Positions 7,132 to 13,888 of a stretch of DNA of 14,449 nt are shown piece after piece. Source of the stretch: an uncultured Clostridia bacterium (GTDB taxonomy: Bacteria > Bacillota > Clostridia > Christensenellales > Borkfalkiaceae); contig URMI01000006.1 of the NCBI GenBank assembly GCA_900548845.1, forward strand, positions 1 to 14,449, read 5' to 3'. The first letter of the stretch is position 1; the number at the start of each line of letters is the position of its first letter. The translations under genes and the position numbers were made by a program. The notes beneath the pieces were generated by a model. It did no database searches, was not told the origin of the DNA, and was given only the letters and a program-made list of their open reading frames with translations.

Positions 7132-8931
7132 TTACTGGTGGAACTCTTCGTCGCCCGCCTGAGGCTCGCCGTTCGGCGCACCGCTGCCGTTTGCCGCGTT
7201 CTGCTGATACATCTTCTGGAAGATGGGCTGTACGGCGTTCGAGAGCTTTTCGAATGCGGCGTTGAAGTGCTCTTCGTCGTCCGCGTCGAGCTCTTTTTTC
7301 GCCTCTTCGACGGCGGAGTTGAGGGTAGCCTTCTCCTCGTCCGAGAACTTGTCGCCGCTCTCTTTGAGCGTCTGTTCGACGGAGAAGATGAGCCCGTCGA
7401 GCTTGTTGCGCGCGTCCACCTTCTGCTTGCGCTTCTTGTCCTCTTCGGCGTACTGTTCGGCTTCCTTGACCGCCTTGTTGATCTCGTCTTCCGAGAGGTT
7501 GGTCGAAGAAGTGATGGTGATGTCGGTGGACTTGCCCGTGCCGAGGTCCTTTGCCTCGACGTGCACGATGCCGTTGGCGTCGACGTCGAAGGTGACTTCG
7601 ATCTGCGGGATGCCGCGGGGCGCGGGTGCGATGCCCGTCAGCATGAATCTGCCGAGCGTCTTGTTGTCGCGGCAGAACTCACGCTCGCCCTGCAGAATGT
7701 GGATCTCGACGCTCGTCTGATTGTCGGCAGCCGTCGAGAACACCTGGCTCTTCTTGACGGGGATGGTCGTATTTCTGTCGATGAGCCTCGTGAACACGCC
7801 GCCCAGCGTCTCGATGCCGAGGGAAAGGGGCATGACGTCGAGAAGGAGCACGTCTTTAATTTCGCCCGTCAGCACGCCGCCCTGGATGGCAGCGCCGATG
7901 GCGACGCACTCGTCGGGGTTGATGCCCTTGAAGGGCTCCTTGCCCGAGATCTGCTTGACCTTCTCGACCACGGCGGGCACACGGGTGGAACCGCCGACCA
8001 GGATGACCTTATCGAGATCATTGTAGGAAAGCCCCGCATCCTTCATCGCAAGACGCATGGGTTCTGCGGTCTTGTCGATGAGGTCGGAAATGAGCGCTTC
8101 GAACTTCTGGCGGGTGATGTCCATCTCGAGGTGCGCGGGGCCCGCGTCCGTCATGGAGATGAAGGGCAGCGAGACGGAAGTCGAAGTCATGCCGGAAAGT
8201 TCGATCTTCGCCTTCTCGGCAGCTTCCTTGAGTCTCTGCATCGCCATCTTATCTTTGGAAAGATCGACGCCGTGGCTCTTCTTGAACTCGTCGACCATGT
8301 AGTCCATCAGTCTCTTATCGAAGTCGTCGCCGCCCAGACGGTTGTTGCCGTTGGTCGCGAGCACTTCGAAGACGCCGTCGGAAATTTCGAGGATGGAGAC
8401 ATCGAAGGTACCGCCGCCGAGGTCGTAGATCATGACCTTGCTGTTTTCCTTCTCCTTATCGAGGCCGTAGGCAAGCGCCGCCGCCGTAGGCTCGTTGATG
8501 ATACGGAGCACGTTGAGGCCCGCGATCTTGCCCGCGTCCTTCGTTGCCTGACGCTGGGAGTCGGTGAAGTATGCGGGGCAGGTGATGACGGCGTCCGTCA
8601 CCTTCGTGCCGAGATATGCCTCTGCATCCGCCTTGAGCTTGCTCAGGATCATTGCGGAAATTTCCTGAGGGGAATATGCCTTGTCGTCCACCTTCACCTT
8701 GTAGTCGGAGCCCATCTCACGCTTGATGGAGATGACCGTACGGTCAGGGTTTGCAACCGCCTGACGCTTTGCGACCTGACCGACGATACGGGTGCCGTCC
8801 TTCTGGAAGGCGACAACGGAAGGCGTGGTGCGCGAACCTTCCGCATTGGCGATCACGACGGGCTCGCCGCCCTCCATGACTGCAACACACGAATTGGTAG
8901 TACCAAGATCGATACCGATAACTTTCGACAT
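7132..8931 (-). CDS. dnaK: DnaK (Hsp70) molecular chaperone
   Basis: The product has 599 residues, slightly short as in Gram-positive DnaK. Actin-fold ATPase marks are [14 protein letters not shown] (5-18), the phosphate-2 motif [29 protein letters not shown] and the adenosine motif [12 protein letters not shown]. The interdomain linker [13 protein letters not shown] is intact, followed by the peptide-binding beta domain ([19 protein letters not shown]) and a helical lid. The tail ends DEEFHQ rather than a typical acidic Asp/Val motif. Using ATP, it binds and releases unfolded proteins with GrpE and DnaJ. GGAGAG stands 7 bases before the ATG. The gene follows grpE by 73 bases and is co-directional with dnaJ. 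The long frame on the other strand is the well-known antisense shadow of dnaK. Confidence 0.99.
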   Translation of the reverse strand: MSKVIGIDLGTTNSCVAVMEGGEPVVIANAEGSRTTPSVVAFQKDGTRIVGQVAKRQAVANPDRTVISIKREMGSDYKVKVDDKAYSPQEISAMILSKLKADAEAYLGTKVTDAVITCPAYFTDSQRQATKDAGKIAGLNVLRIINEPTAAALAYGLDKEKENSKVMIYDLGGGTFDVSILEISDGVFEVLATNGNNRLGGDDFDKRLMDYMVDEFKKSHGVDLSKDKMAMQRLKEAAEKAKIELSGMTSTSVSLPFISMTDAGPAHLEMDITRQKFEALISDLIDKTAEPMRLAMKDAGLSYNDLDKVILVGGSTRVPAVVEKVKQISGKEPFKGINPDECVAIGAAIQGGVLTGEIKDVLLLDVMPLSLGIETLGGVFTRLIDRNTTIPVKKSQVFSTAADNQTSVEIHILQGEREFCRDNKTLGRFMLTGIAPAPRGIPQIEVTFDVDANGIVHVEAKDLGTGKSTDITITSSTNLSEDEINKAVKEAEQYAEEDKKRKQKVDARNKLDGLIFSVEQTLKESGDKFSDEEKATLNSAVEEAKKELDADDEEHFNAAFEKLSNAVQPIFQKMYQQNAANGSGAPNGEPQAGDEEFHQ

Positions 8932-9004
8932 AACTGTTCTCTCCTTTTCTCTCTCTGATTTTCAGGATCGCCCGCCTCGGCTCATAAGCCGTGCGCGGCG
9001 TTGT

Positions 9005-9559
9005 TTATTTTGTAACGAGCACCTGCGCATAGCGCAGCACTTTTCCGTTCTGTTCGTAGCCCTTGACGAACACCTGCTTGACGATGCCGCTTTCTTCCCC
9101 TTCCTCGGGGTCGGACGCCATGATCGCCTCGCACTTCTCGGGGTCGAAGGGCTGCCCGACGGGGTCGATGGGTGCGATCTTCTCGTCCTCTAAGATCTTT
9201 TGGAAGGCTTGCAGCACCATCTCGATGCCCTTGTGTGTCTTCTCATCCCCGCAGGACAAGAGCGCGCGCTCCAGATTATCCGCGACGGGGAAGAGCTTCC
9301 CCACGACGTCCGCCCTGCCCTCGGCATATGCCGTGGCGCGGGTCAATGCCGTGCGCTTGCGATAGTTGTCGTACTCGGCGGTCACCGAATACCACTTGCG
9401 CTTGTATTCCTCGGCAGCGGCCTTCGCCTCTTCCGAAGCCTTGATCGCCGCCGCAAGTTCTGCATTTTCCGTTTCCTCGATGGCTTCCGCCTCTTTCATC
9501 TCTTCCGCGGCGTCTGCCTGCGCCTCGGAAACGGGAATGTTTTTTTCTTCTTTGCTCAT
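9005..9559 (-). CDS. grpE: GrpE nucleotide exchange factor
   Basis: With the start at 9559 the product has 184 residues. A Glu/Ala-rich, disordered then coiled-coil N-terminal half (to about residue 65) precedes the conserved YDNYRKRTA, the four-helix region with LFPVADNLERAL, and the beta-wing PFDPEKCEAIM. The end, GIVKQVFVKGYEQNGKVLRYAQVLV, is the family signature. It is a homodimer that opens the DnaK nucleotide cleft so that ADP leaves. An in-frame GTG at 9589 would add ten residues but has no ribosome binding site; the ATG at 9559 has AAGGG four bases upstream, so I prefer it. It is first in the chaperone operon. No hrcA precedes it: the next gene upstream is pyrE, closed by its own terminator. 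Confidence 0.95.
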   Translation of the reverse strand: MSKEEKNIPVSEAQADAAEEMKEAEAIEETENAELAAAIKASEEAKAAAEEYKRKWYSVTAEYDNYRKRTALTRATAYAEGRADVVGKLFPVADNLERALLSCGDEKTHKGIEMVLQAFQKILEDEKIAPIDPVGQPFDPEKCEAIMASDPEEGEESGIVKQVFVKGYEQNGKVLRYAQVLVTK

Positions 9560-9593
9560 ACCGCCCTTTGCCTTTTTGATTTCGTTCACTTCT

Positions 9594-9622
9594 AATATAA
9601 GGTGATTTTCGCCCGCTTAAAC
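9594..9622 (-). promoter_or_regulatory. Weak candidate promoter for grpE-dnaK-dnaJ
   Basis: On - TATATT (9599-9594) is a fair -10. At 16-17 bases upstream only TTTAAG or GTTTAA can serve as -35, three matches at best. The pyrE terminator just upstream makes a promoter in this gap necessary. No CIRCE inverted repeat (TTAGCACTC-N9-GAGTGCTAA) is visible here. Confidence 0.35.
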
Positions 9623-9667
9623 GCTTTTTCCCCACTTTTTTGCCCGCGGAAGCGAATTTTTTTGCAC

Positions 9668-9693
9668 AAAAAAGCGGGCCCCTTCGAGCCCGC
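9668..9693 (-). terminator. Intrinsic terminator of the pyr operon
   Basis: On - GCGGGC (9693-9688) pairs with GCCCGC (9679-9674) around an eight-base loop, followed directly by TTTTTT (9673-9668). It lies 27 bases after the pyrE stop and separates the pyr operon from grpE. Confidence 0.85.
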
Positions 9694-9719
9694 ATAAAAT
9701 GCAGCCGTATGCGCCGCGC

Positions 9720-10373
9720 TCAGGCGCCGTACTGAGCGCGGTACGCCTTCATGGCGGCAAGATATTCCTTCCCTTCGATGACGCCCTCCTCGATGGCGGC
9801 AATGATGTCCTCCATCGTGACGATGGAATACACCTTGATGCCATACTCGTCGAAGGCTTCCCGGACGGCGGACTTTTCGCCCGTGCCCTTCTCCTGGCGG
9901 TCGACGGAGATGATCATCGCCTCGACGTCCACCTTCGCTTCTTCTTCGAGCTTGGGCAGGATCTCACGCAGCGCCTTGCCCGAGGTCATCACGTCCTCGA
10001 TGATGCACACCTTGTCGCCGTCACAAAGCTTCTCACCGACGAAGAGCCCGCCTTCCCCGTGATCTTTGACTTCCTTCCTGTCGAAGCAGAAGCCGACGTC
10101 TACGCCGTGATTTTTGGCAAGGGCGATGGCGGTCGCGACGGCGAGCGGGATGCCCTTGTAGGCGGGGCCGACGAGCGTCTTCACCGAAACGCCGTGCTCC
10201 AAATAGCACTCCGCATAGTATTCGCCGAGCTGGGCGATCTGCGTGCCCGTGCGGTACTTGCCCGCATTGATGAAATAGGGCGCCTTCCTGCCGCTCTTTA
10301 AGGTGAAATCGCCAAAGAGCAGCACTTCGTTTTCCACCATGAACTTGATGAACCGCTGTTTGTAGTTGAGCAT
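9720..10373 (-). CDS. pyrE: Orotate phosphoribosyltransferase
   Basis: The product has 217 residues. It joins orotate to PRPP to make OMP, step 5 of UMP synthesis. FTLKSGRKAPYFINAGKY (23-40) is the orotate-binding part, LVGPAYKGIPLAVATAIAL (67-85) follows, and FDRKEVKDHGEGG (97-109) is the flexible catalytic loop. The PRPP-binding motif is VCIIEDVMTSGKALREI (122-138). AAAGGAG stands about 9 bases before the ATG at 10373; the longer upstream frame overlaps pyrD and is shadow. It is the last gene of the operon, 20 bases after pyrD and just before the terminator. All catalytic residues I can check are present. Confidence 0.97.
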   Translation of the reverse strand: MLNYKQRFIKFMVENEVLLFGDFTLKSGRKAPYFINAGKYRTGTQIAQLGEYYAECYLEHGVSVKTLVGPAYKGIPLAVATAIALAKNHGVDVGFCFDRKEVKDHGEGGLFVGEKLCDGDKVCIIEDVMTSGKALREILPKLEEEAKVDVEAMIISVDRQEKGTGEKSAVREAFDEYGIKVYSIVTMEDIIAAIEEGVIEGKEYLAAMKAYRAQYGA

Positions 10374-10393
10374 GTGTATTTCTCCTTTTTTGT

Positions 10394-11296
10394 TTACTGT
10401 AATGCGCCTGTGAGCTCGGAAACGTGCGAAACGCCGTGGCGGTCGCACCAGTCGTTGAGCCCCGCGATGATCTTGGGGCAGGCGAAGGTATCGGTGAAGT
10501 TGTGCGTCCCCACCTGCACGGCAGAGGCCCCTGCCATGAGGAACTCCACAGCGTCCTCGGCGGTGCAGATGCCGCCCATGCCGATGACGGGGATATGCAC
10601 GGCATGGCTCGCCTCGTACACCATGCGCACGGCGACGGGCTTGATGCCCGCGCCCGAAACGCCGCCCGTCGTGTTGGCAAGGAGGGGCTTCCTTCTTTCG
10701 ATGTCGATGACCATGCCCGTAAAGGTATTGACGAGGGAGATGCAGTCCGCCCCGCCCTTTTCCGCTGCCTGCGCATTCAGAGCGATGCTCTCGACGTTGG
10801 GCGAAAGCTTGACGATGAGCGGGGTGTTGGGAAGGCTCTTCTTGGCGGCGCGCGTCACTTCCCCGATGGTCTCGGGGCGGATGCCGAACGCCATGCCCCC
10901 GCACTTTACGTTGGGGCAGGAGATGTTGAGCTCGACGAAATCGACGAGCCCGTCCAGCCGCGCGCAGATCTGAGCATAGTCCTCGATGGTGCTGCCCGCG
11001 ACGTTGGCAAGGACGCGCGTTTTACTCTTCAGCCAGGCAAGGTCGTGTTCGAGAAAGGCGTCGACGCCGGGATTCTGCAGCCCGACGGCGTTCAGGATGA
11101 CGCTGCGCCCCTCCGCGATGCGCGGCACGGGGTTTCCGAGGCGGGGCTTTAAGGTGAGACCCTTGGTCGCCACGCCGCCCAGGCAGGAAATATCGTAAAG
11201 TTCGTTGAATTCCCGTCCGAACCCGAAGGTGCCGGAAGCGGGGATGACGGGGTTTTTGAGCGTGACCCCGCACACGTTTACCGAAAGATCAGCCAT
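10394..11296 (-). CDS. pyrD: Dihydroorotate dehydrogenase, class 1B catalytic subunit
   Basis: The product has 300 residues, typical for class 1. It is an FMN-bound TIM barrel that oxidises dihydroorotate to orotate, step 4. Marks are the N-terminal LKNPVIPASGTFGFG (13-27), NAVGLQNPG (69-77), and NISCPNVKCGG (124-134), where C127 is the catalytic base expected for class 1 enzymes (class 2 uses Ser). IVKLSPN and IGMGGI near FMN follow. Class 1B enzymes pass electrons via PyrK to NAD+, and pyrK is in this operon. GAGG stands 7-8 bases before the ATG. The first eight bases overlap the end of orfB, so translation is probably coupled. The frame extends to 11479 but the extension has no ribosome binding site and overlaps orfB out of frame. 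Confidence 0.96.
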   Translation of the reverse strand: MADLSVNVCGVTLKNPVIPASGTFGFGREFNELYDISCLGGVATKGLTLKPRLGNPVPRIAEGRSVILNAVGLQNPGVDAFLEHDLAWLKSKTRVLANVAGSTIEDYAQICARLDGLVDFVELNISCPNVKCGGMAFGIRPETIGEVTRAAKKSLPNTPLIVKLSPNVESIALNAQAAEKGGADCISLVNTFTGMVIDIERRKPLLANTTGGVSGAGIKPVAVRMVYEASHAVHIPVIGMGGICTAEDAVEFLMAGASAVQVGTHNFTDTFACPKIIAGLNDWCDRHGVSHVSELTGALQ

Positions 11297-11765
11297 TTTT
11301 ATCCTCACTTGCAAAGGGGTCTTCCCCGAGAAGCCCGTCGATTTTTTCCGCCGCCGCCCTGACGTCTGCAACATAGGAGGCGGAAACGCGCGTACCGTCC
11401 TTGAAAACGAGCGTGAGCCTGCCGTACGGCCGCCCGAAGAGGCGGATGGTATAGGCGTTGCGGTACAAGACGCTCTCAATTGCGCTCAGGGCGTACTCTT
11501 TGCCGCAGAATTCAAGCGTTTCGCCCTTCAGGACGGCGACCGTCTTGGGCGTGCGCAAGACAAGAAAGAGCATCACGGCGCCCCAGACGATGAGCGCCCC
11601 GCCGAGGACGAGAAAGCAATATTCGACGCCGGAATTTTCTGCCGACGTCTCGAAGACGCCCGTGGCAAGGGCGAACACGCCCGCCGCGAAGAGAAAGACG
11701 CCCGCAAGCATCCAGCCGACCGCAAAAAAGACTGCGCCTTTTTGGCGCTCTGCCAGAATGTTCAT
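11289..11765 (-). CDS. Unknown small membrane protein (orfB) inside the pyr operon
   Basis: The product has 158 residues and I do not recognise its family. Two membrane segments are likely, about residues 11-35 and 50-70, with a short loop between. A soluble C-terminal domain (about 74-145) of alternating strands ends in a helix, with TVAVLKGETLEFCGKEYAL, RLTLVFKDGTRV and YVADVRAAAEKIDGLL. The layout (two helices, then a small beta domain and a final helix) resembles bacterial PH-like membrane proteins, which is a guess. AAGGAGG stands 4 bases before the ATG, and the start overlaps orfA's stop as ATGA. Its own stop overlaps pyrD by eight bases. It is clearly a paralogue of orfA, so the two arose by tandem duplication. 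Function unknown; the coupling suggests at least co-expression with PyrD and PyrK. Confidence 0.8.
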   Translation of the reverse strand: MNILAERQKGAVFFAVGWMLAGVFLFAAGVFALATGVFETSAENSGVEYCFLVLGGALIVWGAVMLFLVLRTPKTVAVLKGETLEFCGKEYALSAIESVLYRNAYTIRLFGRPYGRLTLVFKDGTRVSASYVADVRAAAEKIDGLLGEDPFASEDKNG

Positions 11766-12240
11766 ATTTCCTCCTTTGCCGCATACTCGCGCATGAGCGC
11801 GATGAGGCGGTCGTGCGCTTCCTCGACGTCGGCGACAAAGTAGGCAACATAGCTCCTGCCGTCCTTTCTCACGACGGTGAGCCTGCCCCAGCCGAGGAGC
11901 CAGCCCATGCCGCCCCAGCCGTGATGATAATGGGCAAGGCGGTAGCGCACGTTCGTGAGCTCTTTCAGGGGAAGGTCTGCCCCAGAAAGGTGAGCATCTC
12001 CCCCTCGCGCACGGCGATCTCTTCGGGCGTCTTCATCCCCTTGATAAAATAAAAGAGGGAAATGCCCGTAAAGAAGAACCCCGCCAGCACGAAAATGATG
12101 AGAAGATAGCCCATGGGGGCGCCCGTCGTGAACCCCAGCCATGCCGCCACGCCCGCAAAGGCGAGCCCGAAGAGAGCGGTAAAGAGATACAGAAAACGGG
12201 GCGCCTTTGCACGGCGGGCGATGACTTCGCGCTCCGTCAT
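11762..12240 (-). pseudogene. Paralogue of orfB with a -1 frame change (orfA): broken gene, programmed frameshift or sequence error
   Basis: From the ATG at 12240 (overlapping the pyrK stop as ATGA, GAGG upstream) 91 codons run to a TGA at 11967-11965. They encode two likely membrane segments (about 17-37 and 44-66) and the start of the soluble domain, TPEEIAVREGEMLTFLGQTF. From that point the -1 frame continues the family sequence for 68 more residues to a TGA at 11764-11762: LKELTNVRYR, then a His/Gly/Trp-rich stretch, GRLTVVRKDG and YFVADVEEAHDRLIALM. Joined, this makes 159 residues against 158 for orfB, and both halves align to it. The break falls in TTC CCC TGA, at four C's (11971-11968), where one extra C would restore the frame and a CCC-decoding tRNA could slip back by one. 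I cannot tell mutation, error and recoding apart. Confidence 0.78.
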
Positions 12241-12989
12241 AAATTGACCTCGTTGATGTCGAAGACGGGGCCGTCCTTGCAGACGCGGGCGTGCGCGCCG
12301 TCCGTCTTTTCGCACACGCACACAAGGCACGCGCCGATGCCGCAGCCCATGCGCTCTTCAAGCGAGACAAAGGTGGGGATATCCCGCCCCGCCGTCGCCT
12401 TTTTGAGGGCGCGCAGCATGGGAGCGGGGCCGCAGGAGAGCACCACATCGGGCTTGACTGCGTCGATCTCCGCCATGAACGCCTGCACGGACGTGCCGTG
12501 GAAGCCCATGCTGCCGTCGTCCGTCGCGACGACGAGGCGGTCGCTCCGCTGCAATTCGTAAGGGAGACAGTACGCCGCGCGGTTCCGAAAGCCCATGTAA
12601 GAGTAGACTTCCTTCTTGCCCGCATAGGCGCGGATGGCGGAGATGAGCGGGAAGATGCCCACGCCCCCGCCCACGAGGGCGACGCGCTTTTCCTCGTCCT
12701 TCACATAAAACCCGTTGCCCAAGGGCAGGAGGACGGAGAGCTTTTCGCCCTGCTTATAGTTTTCGGCAAGGGTATGCGTACCCGCGCCTTTGAGCTGATA
12801 ACACACGGTGATGCGCTCGCCCTCCGCCTTGCACACGGCGATGGGACGGCGCAGGGGGAAATTCTGCACGCCCACCATGCAGAACTGCCCGGGGCGCACC
12901 TCGATCTCCTCCTCCGTCGCGAACGTCAGAGAATAGATATTCTCGGCGATGCGCACGTTCTCTAAAATGGTAGCCGTTACTTCGCGCAT
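12237..12989 (-). CDS. pyrK: PyrK, electron-transfer subunit of dihydroorotate dehydrogenase 1B
   Basis: The product has 250 residues. It carries FAD and a [2Fe-2S] cluster and passes electrons from PyrD to NAD+ in a PyrD2-PyrK2 complex. Visible marks are PGQFCMVG (33-40), the FAD-binding LRRPIAV (47-53), the nucleotide-binding LVGGGVGIFPL (105-115), LSCGPAPMLRAL (184-195), and cluster ligands C216, C221, C224 and C237 in MGCGIGACLVC and RVCKDGPVF. The fold is shared with NfnA in this window, but here four Cys bind the cluster. The start ATG at 12989 lies within the last 13 bases of pyrF. The upstream extension of the frame to 13328 is shadow of pyrF. The stop overlaps orfA by four bases. Confidence 0.95.
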   Translation of the reverse strand: MREVTATILENVRIAENIYSLTFATEEEIEVRPGQFCMVGVQNFPLRRPIAVCKAEGERITVCYQLKGAGTHTLAENYKQGEKLSVLLPLGNGFYVKDEEKRVALVGGGVGIFPLISAIRAYAGKKEVYSYMGFRNRAAYCLPYELQRSDRLVVATDDGSMGFHGTSVQAFMAEIDAVKPDVVLSCGPAPMLRALKKATAGRDIPTFVSLEERMGCGIGACLVCVCEKTDGAHARVCKDGPVFDINEVNL

Positions 12990-13888
12990 ATTGCCCCCAA
13001 CACGTTCTGAAGGTCCGCCCGCATATCGAGGCAGGCAGCGCGCGCCGCTTCGTCGTAAGTGCCGCCGCGCTTCTGATAGGCGCACAGCACCCCGCGCGAA
13101 TTGTTGACGACGCCGCCGAGCCCGTTTGCATCGAAGCAGTTTTTGAGCATCTCCGCGTTCGCGCCCTGTGCGCCGTAGCCGGGCACGAGGAAGAAGGTGT
13201 GCGGAAGCCTTGTGCGCAGCACTTTGGCTTCTTCGGGATAGGTCGCGCCCACGACGGCGCCCACGCAGGAATAGCCGTACTTGCCAAGGGTGCCCTCGCC
13301 CCAGCGCTCCACCATGTCGCCCATGCACTCATAGACGGTGCGGCCGTCCTCGAGCTTCAAGTTCTGCAACTCGCCCGAGGAGGGGTTGCTCGTCTTGACG
13401 AGTACGAAGATGCCCTTGTCGTGCTTTTGGCACTGCTCCACAAAGGGCGTGATGCCGTCCGAGCCCAGATACCCGTTGACGGTAAGAAAATCGGAAGGGA
13501 AAGCGGAGAAAGTGTTCTCCCCCACGTTCGTTTCGCCGAGGAAGGCGGCGGCGTACTGCGAAGCGGTCGCGCCGATGTCGTTGCGCTTGGCGTCGGTGAT
13601 GACGACAAGCCCCTGCTCCTTCGCATAGCGCAGCGTCTCGTAAAAGGCGCGAAGGCCCGCCGTGCCGTACTGCTCGTAATAGGCGATCTGCACCTTGACG
13701 GAGGGCACGATGTCGGAAATGGCGTCGATGATGCCGCGGTTGAAGGTGAGGATGGCTTCTGCTGCGTCCTCCAACGAATTCGCGCCCGCGCGCATCTTGT
13801 CGGGCAGATAAGAAAACGAGGTATCTAAGCCCACGCAGGTGGGATTTTGCTTTTCGATGATTTTTTCAATGAGAGCATCGACGATCAT
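12977..13888 (-). CDS. pyrF: Orotidine 5'-phosphate decarboxylase
   Basis: The product has 303 residues, matching the longer (type 2) OMP decarboxylases rather than the roughly 240-residue Bacillus type. It removes CO2 from OMP to give UMP, step 6. The active-site motif is DAKRNDIG (99-106), with Asp, Lys and Asp in the catalytic arrangement. VGLDTSFSYLP (19-29), VKVQIAYYEQYG (64-75), VLVKTSNPSSGELQ and a C-terminal LVPGYGAQGA and NNSRGVL phosphate-binding region are also present. GGAGG stands 7 bases before the ATG, inside the end of pyrC, and the start overlaps the pyrC stop as ATGA. The stop lies 13 bases inside pyrK. Confidence 0.96.
   Translation of the reverse strand: MIVDALIEKIIEKQNPTCVGLDTSFSYLPDKMRAGANSLEDAAEAILTFNRGIIDAISDIVPSVKVQIAYYEQYGTAGLRAFYETLRYAKEQGLVVITDAKRNDIGATASQYAAAFLGETNVGENTFSAFPSDFLTVNGYLGSDGITPFVEQCQKHDKGIFVLVKTSNPSSGELQNLKLEDGRTVYECMGDMVERWGEGTLGKYGYSCVGAVVGATYPEEAKVLRTRLPHTFFLVPGYGAQGANAEMLKNCFDANGLGGVVNNSRGVLCAYQKRGGTYDEAARAACLDMRADLQNVLGAICAK

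Noticed and set aside
5888..7162. 424-residue open frame on + across dnaJ
   Set aside because: Antisense to a complete DnaJ with composition typical of shadow frames (Ala, Arg and Leu rich, no motif).
7111..8958. 615-residue open frame on + across dnaK
   Set aside because: It lies antisense to an intact dnaK, and long open frames opposite dnaK are a known artefact once misnamed as NAD-specific glutamate dehydrogenase. No ribosome binding site or known fold is seen.
8978..8991. CGGCT-CATA-AGCCG hairpin in the grpE-dnaK gap
   Set aside because: A five-bp stem is too short to call a regulatory element in GC-rich DNA, and no U-tract follows.
9560..9589. GTG start of grpE at 9589
   Set aside because: No ribosome binding site precedes it; the ten added residues are basic and unlike GrpE starts. 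It is not fully excluded.
9631..9678. CCCACTTTTTTG and CAAAAAAGCGGG nearly complementary across the pyrE terminator tail
   Set aside because: It could in principle compete with the terminator hairpin, but the second arm lies after the U-tract on -, so it would form too late to act; it is probably chance pairing of A and T runs.
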